The notes beneath the pieces are model-generated. The model saw only the letters and a list, made by a program, of their open reading frames with translations, searched no databases and was not told the origin of the DNA. The position numbers were made by a program, and so were the translations under genes. From positions 55,680 to 79,928 of the forward strand of contig DHCV01000008.1 of assembly GCA_002399025.1 (NCBI GenBank): a stretch of DNA of 24,249 nucleotides, given 5' to 3'. Shown here piece by piece: positions 7,613 to 15,059 of the stretch (position 1 is the stretch's first letter; the number at the start of each line of letters is the position of its first letter). The DNA comes from Bacteroidales bacterium UBA4893. Lineage in GTDB: Bacteria; Bacteroidota; Bacteroidia; Bacteroidales; P3.

Positions 7613-8776
7613 TTACGCTTTTTTAAGAGCTTCATCAACGGTTTTGCATAGGTTCTCAAACACAACTTCCTCTGCTGCATCCGAATTTACGCTATAGTAT
7701 TTATTTTTCTTTTGGTAGTAGTTCCTAACATTAAGGGCAGACTGCTCATAATTCTCAATGCGATGAATTATGATTTCAGGGTCCATATCATAAACCCTTC
7801 TTCTTTCAGTTTTACTTCTATGGGTTAGGCGTTTAATACATTGAAGTGGATTTGACTTCATTTCAATCATACAAGTAACGGAAGTATGCATCTTTTCCAA
7901 TATTCCGTCCATAATATAGGCTTGAACATAGGTTGAAGGGAAGCCTTTGAATAGAAAGCCTTTTGCTGTTGGGTTTGCCTCAATCTTTTGCTCAATTAGC
8001 TGAATTGCTATTAGGTCGGGAACATTATTTCCTTTTTCCATATAGGGCTTACTTAACATCCCTATTTCAGAACCTTTGGCTATCTCATCCCTTATCATTG
8101 CTCCCGTTGAAACATAAACCAAATCATATTCCTTTGCTAAAAGCTTTGCCTGCGTTCCTCTTCCCGAACCAGGAGAACCAAAAAGAATAATGTTTCTGTA
8201 TGCATTTTCAAGAGTTTTATCAATCACTTCTTCCAATCGAGAAAACACTTCTTCAACTGTCCCTACTCCATTAATTGGGCAGTATATTCCCTTCTCTTTA
8301 TAGAATTCAGCAACAGGAATAGTCTTATTGTCATATTCTTGAAAACGAGTGAGGATAACTTCTTTCTTGTCATCTTCCCTGCCTTCAATTGAGGCTCTGT
8401 TTAGCATTCTCTCAATCAGCATTTCTCTTGGAACCTCCAAAGACAAAAGGCAAAGAAGTCTGCGATTCATTCTATGGAGTAATCCTTCAAGGATATATGC
8501 TTGGACAACTGTGCGTGGAAATCCGTCAAAGAGAATTCCCCCTGTTGTTGAATTTTCTATTGTTTTCTCAATAATCTGAACAATCAACTCATCGTCAACC
8601 AATCCTCCCTTATTGATTATATCCTTTGCTTTAAGTCCTATTTCTGTGCCTTCGGCTATTTCTTTTCTTAGTATATCTCCTGTTGAAATATAGGTAAGGT
8701 TGTATTTCTCAACCAGCATCTTTGACTGCGTCCCCTTACCAGCACCAGGTGCTCCAAATAATACTATACTCAGCAT
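7613..8776 (-). CDS. adk: Tandem adenylate kinase: active domain fused to degenerate copy
   Basis: Adenylate kinase converts ATP and AMP to two ADP and is normally about 190 residues in this phylum. This protein has 387: two complete copies of the short, LID-less form. Domain 1 (1-192) is intact, with P-loop GAPGAGKGTQ (Lys14), STGDILR (31-37), FDGFPRT (83-89) and arginines in GREDD and LTRF. Domain 2 (195-387) is clearly related, with GSPGSGRGTQ, STGAMIRDEI and VQAYIMDGIL. However, the P-loop lysine is Arg206, DGFPR has become KGFPS (277-281), and the STGD aspartate is Ala226. Domain 2 is therefore probably not a kinase, though it may still bind nucleotide or stabilise domain 1. No stop or frameshift separates the halves. 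The gene lies 34 nt after hpt. Confidence 0.9.
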   Translation of the reverse strand: MLSIVLFGAPGAGKGTQSKMLVEKYNLTYISTGDILRKEIAEGTEIGLKAKDIINKGGLVDDELIVQIIEKTIENSTTGGILFDGFPRTVVQAYILEGLLHRMNRRLLCLLSLEVPREMLIERMLNRASIEGREDDKKEVILTRFQEYDNKTIPVAEFYKEKGIYCPINGVGTVEEVFSRLEEVIDKTLENAYRNIILFGSPGSGRGTQAKLLAKEYDLVYVSTGAMIRDEIAKGSEIGMLSKPYMEKGNNVPDLIAIQLIEQKIEANPTAKGFLFKGFPSTYVQAYIMDGILEKMHTSVTCMIEMKSNPLQCIKRLTHRSKTERRRVYDMDPEIIIHRIENYEQSALNVRNYYQKKNKYYSVNSDAAEEVVFENLCKTVDEALKKA

Positions 8777-8810
8777 TTTTTTATTTTATTTTTAGTTTAA
8801 CTTGATAAAA

Positions 8811-9347
8811 TTAATCTTTTAACTGATAAATATCTTTAATATTTCTTCCGTATCCATCAAAATCAAATCCATACCCAATAATAAACTCATTGCTTATCTC
8901 TCTGCCAACATATTTAATTCTATAATCTTTCTTAAAAGCCTTTGGCTTAAACATTAGGGTACATATCTCCAATGAAGAAGGCTCTTGAGCAATTATCAAT
9001 TCCCTCAAACATTCCATTGTGTTCCCAGAATCAATAATGTCCTCAATGATAATAATATCTCTTCCCTTAAGGTCTTCATCAATACCAATGAGTTCTCTAA
9101 CCTTTTCGTTAGAGCATAGTCCCTGATAGGATGAGAGTTTAATAAAACTTAATCTGTGATTTCCCTCAATTTGTTTTAGAAGATCTGAAGCAAACATAAA
9201 AGCTCCATTAAGAACTATTAGAAATAATACTTCCTTATCAGCATAATCCTTGTTAATTCTATCGCTTAATGATTTAATCACCAAGTCAATCTCATTGCTG
9301 GATATGAATTTATGAAACGTTTTGCCTTTTATGATTATTTGATTCAA
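8811..9347 (-). CDS. hpt: Hypoxanthine phosphoribosyltransferase
   Basis: Purine salvage enzyme that joins hypoxanthine (and often guanine) to PRPP to give IMP or GMP. The 178 residues match the family length. The PRPP-binding loop is IIIIEDIIDSGNT (98-110), with the acidic pair followed by the phosphate-binding turn. LIVLNGAFMFASDL (43-56) is the usual loop I region. The base-binding C-terminal segment contains NEFIIGYGFDFDGYGRN. It heads the hpt-adk-obgE-PAP2 unit. In several Bacteroidota hpt and adk are adjacent or even fused; here they are separate and it is adk that is duplicated. Confidence 0.93.
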   Translation of the reverse strand: MNQIIIKGKTFHKFISSNEIDLVIKSLSDRINKDYADKEVLFLIVLNGAFMFASDLLKQIEGNHRLSFIKLSSYQGLCSNEKVRELIGIDEDLKGRDIIIIEDIIDSGNTMECLRELIIAQEPSSLEICTLMFKPKAFKKDYRIKYVGREISNEFIIGYGFDFDGYGRNIKDIYQLKD

Positions 9348-9367
9348 GAGTTTGAGGTTTTGGTTTG

Positions 9368-9375
9368 CAAAAATA
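9368..9375 (-). promoter_or_regulatory. Possible -7 box upstream of hpt
   Basis: On the minus strand this reads TATTTTTG, fitting TAnnTTTG, 20 nt upstream of the hpt start and in the 43-nt gap after the amidohydrolase gene. No good -33 TTG is seen at 19-20 nt. Read-through from the amidohydrolase gene is an alternative. Confidence 0.35.
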
Positions 9376-9390
9376 AGTTAAAACAATGAA

Positions 9391-10593
9391 TTAACTTGGA
9401 TTTAAGAAAGAAATAGCTAAAAAGGATGAAAATCCAATTGCATTTTTTATGCTTTCTTCGTCAATATCAAATTTTGAGGTGTGAAGATTTGTTATTGGCA
9501 TATTTTTCTTTCTTGTTCCAATCCTATAATAACAACTTGGAGCCTCCTGTGAGAAATAGGAAAAATCTTCTGCTGTCATTCTTGGTGGAAGATTTACAAC
9601 CCTTGTTTCTCCAAAATAGGTCTTTGCATAATCAAGAACCTTTCTTGTAAGATGAATATCATTATATACAAAAGGATAGCCATGATCAACAAATACTTTT
9701 GCCTCTGCACCATAAGCCTTTGCTGTTTGAGATGCAATTCTTTCTATTAGCTCATGGCATTGCTTTCTCCAATCTTCATCAAAAGTTCTTATTATTCCTT
9801 CCAAATGAACTGAATTAGGAATTACATTTGTTCTTCCATCAGCAATAAATTTTCCTATTGAGAATGTTGTTGGCGTTGTTGGGGTTGCATTTCTAGAAAC
9901 CATGCTTTGAAGAGCAATAACTACATGTGATGCTGCTAAAATTGGGTCTATGTTTAATTCTGGTGTTGCTCCATGTCCTCCCTTTCCAATAATATCTATA
10001 TAAATCTCATCTGTGGAAGCCATTGCCTTGCCCTCTGTCATCCCAATATAGCCACATTCCATTTCAGGAGTTGAATGAAAAGCAAAAATCTTACATGGAA
10101 TCATCTCATCAAAAATACCAGCATTCAACATCTTTCTTGCTCCTCCAGGATATGTTTCTTCGGAAGGTTGGAAAATAAACATAACTCTTCCCTCAAATTC
10201 ATTTTCCAATTCTTTCATTATCCTAATTGTGCCAAGAAGTGATGCCATGTGAAGGTCATGTCCACAAGCGTGCATAACTCCTTCATTGGTTGATATGAAA
10301 GGGAGATTTGTTTCCTCTTTTATTGGAAGTGCGTCCATATCTGCCCTAAAAGCAATTGTAGATTTGTTAGGATTCTTCCCATTTACAAATCCATATATAC
10401 CATACCCACCAATATTCTTCTTATATTCAACGCCCCAGAGGTCTAATTGTGAACAAATAAACTCCGATGTCTTTGCTTCTTGGTTTGAAAGTTCGGGATA
10501 TTTATGAAAATGCCTGCGATATGCCACTACTTCATCATAGTACTTATTTGCTAACTGCCCTACTCTTTCTTTAAAATCTTTCGCACTTGTCAT
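9391..10593 (-). CDS. M20D-family metal amidohydrolase
   Basis: A 400-residue cytoplasmic zinc hydrolase of the HipO/IAA-amino-acid-hydrolase group, which removes acyl groups from N-acyl amino acids or related amides. Visible motifs in order are RRHFHKYPELS (26-36), RADMDALP (83-90), metal-binding HACGHDLH (108-115) with the Cys typical of M20D, and QPSEE (142-146) with the catalytic Glu. GGHGA starts the dimerisation domain, and AEDFSYF and LHTSKFD lie near the C-terminus. There is no signal peptide. The exact substrate (hippurate, acetyl-diaminopimelate, other N-acyl amino acids) cannot be read from sequence. A strong promoter precedes it. Confidence 0.9.
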   Translation of the reverse strand: MTSAKDFKERVGQLANKYYDEVVAYRRHFHKYPELSNQEAKTSEFICSQLDLWGVEYKKNIGGYGIYGFVNGKNPNKSTIAFRADMDALPIKEETNLPFISTNEGVMHACGHDLHMASLLGTIRIMKELENEFEGRVMFIFQPSEETYPGGARKMLNAGIFDEMIPCKIFAFHSTPEMECGYIGMTEGKAMASTDEIYIDIIGKGGHGATPELNIDPILAASHVVIALQSMVSRNATPTTPTTFSIGKFIADGRTNVIPNSVHLEGIIRTFDEDWRKQCHELIERIASQTAKAYGAEAKVFVDHGYPFVYNDIHLTRKVLDYAKTYFGETRVVNLPPRMTAEDFSYFSQEAPSCYYRIGTRKKNMPITNLHTSKFDIDEESIKNAIGFSSFLAISFLNPS

Positions 10594-10639
10594 ATCTATA
10601 AAAACTCGTTAAATATCTTTATCTAAATTTAAGATAATG

Positions 10640-10670
10640 CAAAGGTAGATACTTTTTATTTTATTAACAA
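10640..10670 (-). promoter_or_regulatory. Promoter of the amidohydrolase gene
   Basis: On the minus strand, TTG (10668-10670), a 20-nt spacer and TACCTTTG (10640-10647) match the Bacteroidota sigma consensus in both boxes and spacing. The transcript would begin near 10633, about 40 nt before the start codon. Confidence 0.75.
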
Positions 10671-10721
10671 TTTTTGAATAAGATATTTTCTTTAATCTTT
10701 ACCTATTCAAAAATAATTCCA

Positions 10722-10729
10722 TATCTTCG
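10722..10729 (+). promoter_or_regulatory. Weak -7 box upstream of the lipoprotein gene
   Basis: TATCTTCG differs from TAnnTTTG at one position and is 35 nt before the lipoprotein start. TTT near 10698 could serve as the -33 element but is not a clean TTG. This is the best candidate in the gap. Confidence 0.35.
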
Positions 10730-10764
10730 CAAATGAAAAGAACGTAAAAATAGAGATTAATATA

Positions 10765-11175
10765 ATGCAATCTAATCAAATGAAAAGATTTATATTTCTT
10801 TTATTCGTGGGGTTAATCACTTCTTTTATTATTGTTTCATGCAATAAAAAGGAGGATAAAATTATTGGTAAGTGGCAAAATGTTTTAATGGTTGTGAAAA
10901 GCACTGAAGGAATGTACACCACAGATATGACTAAATATCCCCCAACCTATAATGTATTTAAAAAAGACAATACTCTTCAAATAACTAGTGGGAAGTTTAA
11001 AGAAAATGTGCAATACTTTATTCAAAATGACCAATTATTTTCTTTGCGACCAGGAGAATCATCCCCTTCTATTATGGATATAAATAAACTTACTAAAGAT
11101 GAATTGATTCTTAATTTAAAATATCACGACCAATACCAAAAAGAAGTAACTCTTTACTACAAAAGAGTTGAATAA
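10765..11175 (+). CDS. Small lipoprotein of unknown function
   Basis: A 136-residue protein with a lipoprotein signal: a positively charged start (KR at 7-8), a hydrophobic core FIFLLFVGLITSFIIV, and lipobox IVSC with Cys26 as the lipidated residue. CNKKEDK follows. The mature part (IIGKWQNVLMV then alternating short beta-like segments and YYKRVE at the end) resembles the small lipocalin-like lipoproteins common in Bacteroidota, judged mainly from the GKW motif. An alternative start at Met6 (10780) gives an equally good signal peptide. It stands alone, with no partner to suggest a function. Confidence 0.8.
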   Translation: MQSNQMKRFIFLLFVGLITSFIIVSCNKKEDKIIGKWQNVLMVVKSTEGMYTTDMTKYPPTYNVFKKDNTLQITSGKFKENVQYFIQNDQLFSLRPGESSPSIMDINKLTKDELILNLKYHDQYQKEVTLYYKRVE

Positions 11176-11212
11176 TTCTTAAAAATACAACATTATATTC
11201 AAAATATTTTTG

Positions 11213-11220
11213 TACATTTG
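11213..11220 (+). promoter_or_regulatory. Orphan promoter-like -7 box reading into repeat B
   Basis: TACATTTG followed by CA is a full match to TAnnTTTG, 38 nt after the lipoprotein stop, with no gene downstream for 600 bp. There is no clean TTG at -33. If active, it would produce an RNA beginning just before the palindrome cluster. Confidence 0.4.
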
Positions 11221-11243
11221 CAAAAGAAAACCATTCATTAGGT

Positions 11244-11418
11244 TTATTTAGGACTATTTATCCTAAATTCAATTTCTGGAAAACAAACTCCAATCCCTAA
11301 AATATATTAAAAAAAAAAGATGCACGTCTTTTATAGCGAAAGATGCGCATCTTTTGGTATGAAAGATGTACATCTTTGGGGTAAAAAGTCCTTGATTAAA
11401 AAGTTTTTTATAAGGATT
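11244..11418 (-). repeat. Palindrome-cluster intergenic repeat, copy B
   Basis: The centre holds three regularly spaced palindromes. They are AAAAGATGCACGTCTTTT at 11315-11332 (imperfect), AAAGATGCGCATCTTT at 11339-11354 (perfect 16 bp) and AAAGATGTACATCTTT at 11362-11377 (perfect 16 bp). On one side a hairpin pairs AGTCCTT (11387-11393) with AAGGATT (11412-11418). On the other side the minus strand reads GTCCTAAATAA (complement of 11244-11254), identical to the end of copy C. The order hairpin, palindromes, GTCCTAAATAA on the minus strand matches copy C on the plus strand. The function is unknown. Confidence 0.6.
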
Positions 11419-11543
11419 TAGTAAAAATAATCGGCGTTTAGAAAGAATTATTCCCTATATAAATTTACTTATATCAAGGTTTATTTTTTTCATTCTTAGT
11501 TTTATTTTACTGAAACAAAATTTTACTTTCAACAAAGGGCTCA

Positions 11544-11572
11544 AAGGTCTTTAATGCCCTTAAGGTCTTTAA
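11544..11572 (+). repeat. Short direct repeat AAGGTCTTTAA
   Basis: AAGGTCTTTAA occurs at 11544-11554 and 11562-11572, with an 18-nt period. It is a small low-complexity repeat in non-coding DNA, with no visible link to neighbouring genes. Confidence 0.5.
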
Positions 11573-11797
11573 CCACTTTAAGCAATTTAGCAATTAATAA
11601 GATTAACCCAAAGGGGAAAAGAGTTGGAGAAAAGGATATTTAATCTCTTAAGGGGATAAGAAATTAAGGAAAAATGTCTTTTATTTTATTAGAAATGATG
11701 CTGGGAAAAAGATAATTCTAAGCTTAATCCATTCAAATTAATTGAAGTAAACTTGCATTAATATTTAATTTTTACCCGTTTATAGCAATTTTATTCA

Positions 11798-11805
11798 TAC
11801 CTTTG
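11798..11805 (+). promoter_or_regulatory. -7 box of the helicase operon promoter
   Basis: TACCTTTG followed by CA matches TAnnTTTG and lies 26 nt before the helicase start codon. The -33 region (TTTACCC near 11771) is poor. The leader would be very short, so a long cold-shock-type leader is unlikely here. Confidence 0.6.
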
Positions 11806-11831
11806 CAGATTAATTTACTAATAAAGTTTAT

Positions 11832-13634
11832 ATGACATTTAAAGAATTGGGCATTAGTCCAGAAATCCTCAAAGCCATAGATGAACTCGGCTTTGAAAAT
11901 CCAATGCCCGTTCAAGCAGAAACCTTACCTGTACTACTTAATGATGATGTAGATCTTGTGGCATTAGCACAGACAGGAACAGGAAAAACAGCAGCTTTTG
12001 GCCTGCCTATGATCCAGAAAATGGATTACACAAACAAAGACACTGAGGTTTTGGTGCTTTGTCCAACAAGAGAACTTTGTATTCAGATATCAAAGGACTG
12101 TAAGAATTATTCAAAATATATTGAAGACTGCACTATTTTGCCCGTTTATGGAGGTGCAAGCATTGAGGTTCAAATCCGTACCCTAAGAAAAGGTGTTAAG
12201 ATGATTGTTGCAACACCTGGTAGGATGAATGATTTGATAAATAGAGGGAAGGTTGATATTTCCAAATTAAAATACATAATTTTGGATGAGGCTGATGAGA
12301 TGCTCGATATGGGATTTAAGGAAGACTTAGACAATATTCTTGCTCAAACTCCAAACACAAAACATACCCTTTTGTTTTCAGCCACAATGCCAAAAGAGGT
12401 TGAAACCATTGCTAAGGAATATATGAATGACCCTATCAAGATTCAGATTGGGGTTAGAAATCAAGGAGCAGACAATGTTTCGCATGTTTATTATTTGGTT
12501 CATGCAAAGGATAGGTATTTGGCATTAAAGCGTATTGCTGACTACTATCCTAATATCTATTCAATAGTTTTTTGCAGAACAAAAATAGAAACGCAAGAGG
12601 TTGCTGATATGTTAATTCGTGATGGTTATAATGCTGATAGCTTGCATGGGGATTTGTCTCAAGCACAGAGAGATCACGTTATGAACCGTTTTAGATTAAA
12701 AAACATTCAGATGTTGGTTGCTACTGATGTTGCAGCAAGGGGTTTGGATGTCAATAATCTTACTCACGTTATTAATTATAATCTTCCTGATGAGTTGGAG
12801 CAATATGTTCATCGCAGTGGTAGAACAGGAAGAGCCGATAAGACAGGTATTTCAATTGCAATCATCAATTTGAGAGAGAAGCATAAGATAAGAGAAATTG
12901 AGCGTCAGATTAAGAAAGAGTTTACTAAGGCTAATATTCCAACCGGAAAGGAAGTTTGCACCAAACAACTCTTCAATATGATCGATAAGGTTGAGCATGT
13001 TGATGTGAATTATTCTGAAATTGAGACCTTCTTGCCTGATATTATGAAGAAATTGGAATGGATGGACAAGGAAGAGCTTATACGTAAGTTTGTTTCTCAG
13101 GAGTTTAATCGTTTCTTGGAATATTATAGGAATGCCCCTGATTTGAATGTTGATGAATCAAGAGAAAAGAGCAAGCAAGATAAGAATAGACAAGATAAGG
13201 GCAACAAAGATAAGAGGACAAACAAAAACGGAAACTTTACAAGACTATTCATTACCTTAGGGCATAAGGACAAGATTGTACCTCAACGTTTGATTGGCAT
13301 GATTAATGACTACACTCATCAAAGACATATTGAGATTGGGAAGATTGATATTTTGGATAATTTCTCTTATGTTGAGGTTGAGGATGAGAAGGTTGAGGCT
13401 GTGATTAATGCTTTTGAGGGAAAATTTGTGAAAGGCAGACCTATTGCTGTTGAAATTGCTGAGTCTAAAGGTACATCTTCAAGAGGAAAAAGTAGCGACA
13501 GACGTAGTGGAGGCGATAGAAGAAGAGAAAGTTCAAGAGATAATGGAAACGATAGGAGAACTTCCTCAAAGAGAAGTAGCGATAGGAAAAAAGACAGCTC
13601 AAGAAGAGATAAAGATAGAAAAAGATATAGGTAA
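11832..13634 (+). CDS. DEAD-box RNA helicase with DbpA-like RNA-binding domain
   Basis: An ATP-dependent RNA unwinding enzyme for ribosome assembly or RNA turnover, of the DeaD/CsdA type. It has 600 residues. A Q motif (FENPMPVQ, 21-28) precedes AQTGTGKT (46-53), PTREL (78-82), TPGR (128-131), DEAD (152-155) and SAT (183-185). Helicase domain 2 has HRSGRTGRA (327-335). A charged linker (about 441-468) leads to a DbpA-type RNA-binding fold (about 470-545). The tail from about 547 is almost entirely Ser, Arg, Asp and Lys, disordered and strongly basic. It opens the transcription unit that runs to the ABC transporter gene. Confidence 0.93.
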   Translation: MTFKELGISPEILKAIDELGFENPMPVQAETLPVLLNDDVDLVALAQTGTGKTAAFGLPMIQKMDYTNKDTEVLVLCPTRELCIQISKDCKNYSKYIEDCTILPVYGGASIEVQIRTLRKGVKMIVATPGRMNDLINRGKVDISKLKYIILDEADEMLDMGFKEDLDNILAQTPNTKHTLLFSATMPKEVETIAKEYMNDPIKIQIGVRNQGADNVSHVYYLVHAKDRYLALKRIADYYPNIYSIVFCRTKIETQEVADMLIRDGYNADSLHGDLSQAQRDHVMNRFRLKNIQMLVATDVAARGLDVNNLTHVINYNLPDELEQYVHRSGRTGRADKTGISIAIINLREKHKIREIERQIKKEFTKANIPTGKEVCTKQLFNMIDKVEHVDVNYSEIETFLPDIMKKLEWMDKEELIRKFVSQEFNRFLEYYRNAPDLNVDESREKSKQDKNRQDKGNKDKRTNKNGNFTRLFITLGHKDKIVPQRLIGMINDYTHQRHIEIGKIDILDNFSYVEVEDEKVEAVINAFEGKFVKGRPIAVEIAESKGTSSRGKSSDRRSGGDRRRESSRDNGNDRRTSSKRSSDRKKDSSRRDKDRKRYR

Positions 13635-13661
13635 TTATTAATTAGATAAAGAATTATTGAA

Positions 13662-14303
13662 ATGATTTTAGCTCCTTCATTATTGTCTGCAGATTTTGGC
13701 AATCTGCAAAAAGATATTGAAATGATTAATGAAAGCCAAGCTGATTGGTTTCATATTGATGTTATGGATGGTGTATTTGTCCCTAACATTAGTTATGGTC
13801 AACCGGTAATTAAGTTAATTAAGAAACATGCAAAGAAGCCTTTGGATGTTCATTTGATGATTGTTGACCCTGACAGATATTTTGAAGACTTTAAGAAAGT
13901 GGGGGCAGATATTCTAACTATTCACTTTGAGGCTTGTCGCCACCTTAACAGAAGCATTTCTTCAATTAAACAATTGGGAATGAAGGCAGGTGTTGTTCTT
14001 AATCCTCATACTCCTATTTCTGTTTTGGAAGATATTATTCAGGAATGCGATATGGTTTTACTTATGAGTGTTAATCCTGGTTTTGGAGGACAAAGCTTTA
14101 TTGAAAACACTTATTCTAAGATTATTCAACTAAAAGAGCTAATTAATAGGAAAAATCCAAACTGCTTAATTGAGGTAGATGGTGGTGTTAGCTTAAAGAA
14201 TTATAAGAAACTTATTGAGTGTGGAGCGGATGCTTTGGTTGCTGGGAATGCTATCTTTGGAACAGAAAACCCACTTGAAACCATTAAAGAATTTAAGAAA
14301 TAG
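13662..14303 (+). CDS. rpe: Ribulose-phosphate 3-epimerase
   Basis: Interconverts ribulose 5-phosphate and xylulose 5-phosphate in the non-oxidative pentose phosphate pathway. A TIM barrel of 213 residues, it is the normal size. Metal and catalytic residues are visible: His31 and Asp33 in HIDVMDG, His64 in DVHLMI, and Asp173 in EVDGG. The phosphate-binding VNPGFGGQ (137-144) and AGNAIFG near the C-terminus complete the family pattern. It is 27 nt after the helicase gene and 3 nt before the PHP phosphatase gene. Confidence 0.96.
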   Translation: MILAPSLLSADFGNLQKDIEMINESQADWFHIDVMDGVFVPNISYGQPVIKLIKKHAKKPLDVHLMIVDPDRYFEDFKKVGADILTIHFEACRHLNRSISSIKQLGMKAGVVLNPHTPISVLEDIIQECDMVLLMSVNPGFGGQSFIENTYSKIIQLKELINRKNPNCLIEVDGGVSLKNYKKLIECGADALVAGNAIFGTENPLETIKEFKK

Positions 14304-14306
14304 CCT

Positions 14307-15050
14307 ATGTTTAGTTTCTTTGGTCGCAAATCTAAAAAATTAGATGAGATAATTGACCTGTCGGTTGTTGGTACAGATTTACATTCTCATCTTATTCCAG
14401 GGGTTGATGATGGTTCTCAAAGTTTTGAAGAATCGATTTCACTTTTGAAGCAACTTAAAGAATTAGGCTATAAGAAAGTTATCACTACTCCTCATATTTA
14501 TTATGATAGTTATCTTGATGGATATGATGTTTTGTACAATAAACTTGAGGAGCTAAGGAGTTTGGCTAAGGAAAATGTTATTGATATAGAAATTATTCTT
14601 GGAGGAGAGTTTTTGTTGGATGATGATATTAGTGATAGGGTTAAGAAGAATCAGATTATAAGCTTTGGTGATAATTATTTGCTTTTTGAGTTTCCAATGC
14701 AGACTGAGCCTATGGGCTATGAAGAATGGTTATTTGACCTTCAGTTGGCAGGATACAATCTAATTATGGCTCATCCCGAAAGATATTCTTTCTTAAACAA
14801 AGATATTAAGAAATATTCTGCACTTAAGGATAGGGGAATTCTGTTTCAGATAAATATTGCTTCTTTTTCAGGATATTATGGTGAACGAATTCAAAAGATT
14901 GCTGAGAGTATGGCTGCTGAGAATATGATAGATTTAATTGGTTCTGACTGTCATGGACAAAGACATATTGAGGCCTTAAAGAAATCTTTAGATAATCCTG
15001 TCTTTAAGAAACTTATTAATTCTGGAAGATTGTTAAATCATAAATTGTAA
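14307..15050 (+). CDS. PHP-type tyrosine-protein phosphatase (CpsB/YwqE family)
   Basis: A 247-residue metal-dependent phosphoesterase. In Firmicutes, CpsB/YwqE enzymes dephosphorylate the tyrosine kinase controlling capsule or exopolysaccharide export. The PHP metal ligands are all visible: HxH at His26/His28 in TDLHSHLIPGVDDG, His63 in TTPH, Glu101 in GGEF, His156 in AHPERY, and Asp214/His216 in GSDCHG. No tyrosine kinase or polysaccharide gene lies nearby; the neighbours are rpe (3 nt upstream) and purB (9 nt downstream). Tyrosine phosphatase activity is assumed from the family, and another phosphate ester is possible. Confidence 0.87.
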   Translation: MFSFFGRKSKKLDEIIDLSVVGTDLHSHLIPGVDDGSQSFEESISLLKQLKELGYKKVITTPHIYYDSYLDGYDVLYNKLEELRSLAKENVIDIEIILGGEFLLDDDISDRVKKNQIISFGDNYLLFEFPMQTEPMGYEEWLFDLQLAGYNLIMAHPERYSFLNKDIKKYSALKDRGILFQINIASFSGYYGERIQKIAESMAAENMIDLIGSDCHGQRHIEALKKSLDNPVFKKLINSGRLLNHKL

Positions 15051-15059
15051 TATATTATT

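Larger units (their letters stand above)
11176..11831 (+). other. 656-bp intergenic region without a gene
   Basis: No convincing ORF lies on either strand between the lipoprotein and helicase genes. The region holds a promoter-like TACATTTG at 11213, a palindrome-cluster repeat at 11244-11418, and two copies of AAGGTCTTTAA at 11544 and 11562. It ends with the helicase promoter box at 11798. The part from 11573 to 11797 is AT-rich, and I see nothing further in it. Confidence 0.7.

Noticed and set aside
11315..11377. Possible CRISPR array from the three regularly spaced repeats
   Set aside because: The units are 16-18 bp with 6-7 bp spacers, are themselves palindromic and not identical, and no cas gene is present. 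Repeats and spacers are too short for CRISPR.
13367..13702. 111-codon leucine/serine-rich frame on the minus strand
   Set aside because: It is the antisense shadow of the helicase's Ser/Arg/Asp tail; its composition follows from that repeat and it has no promoter or family pattern.
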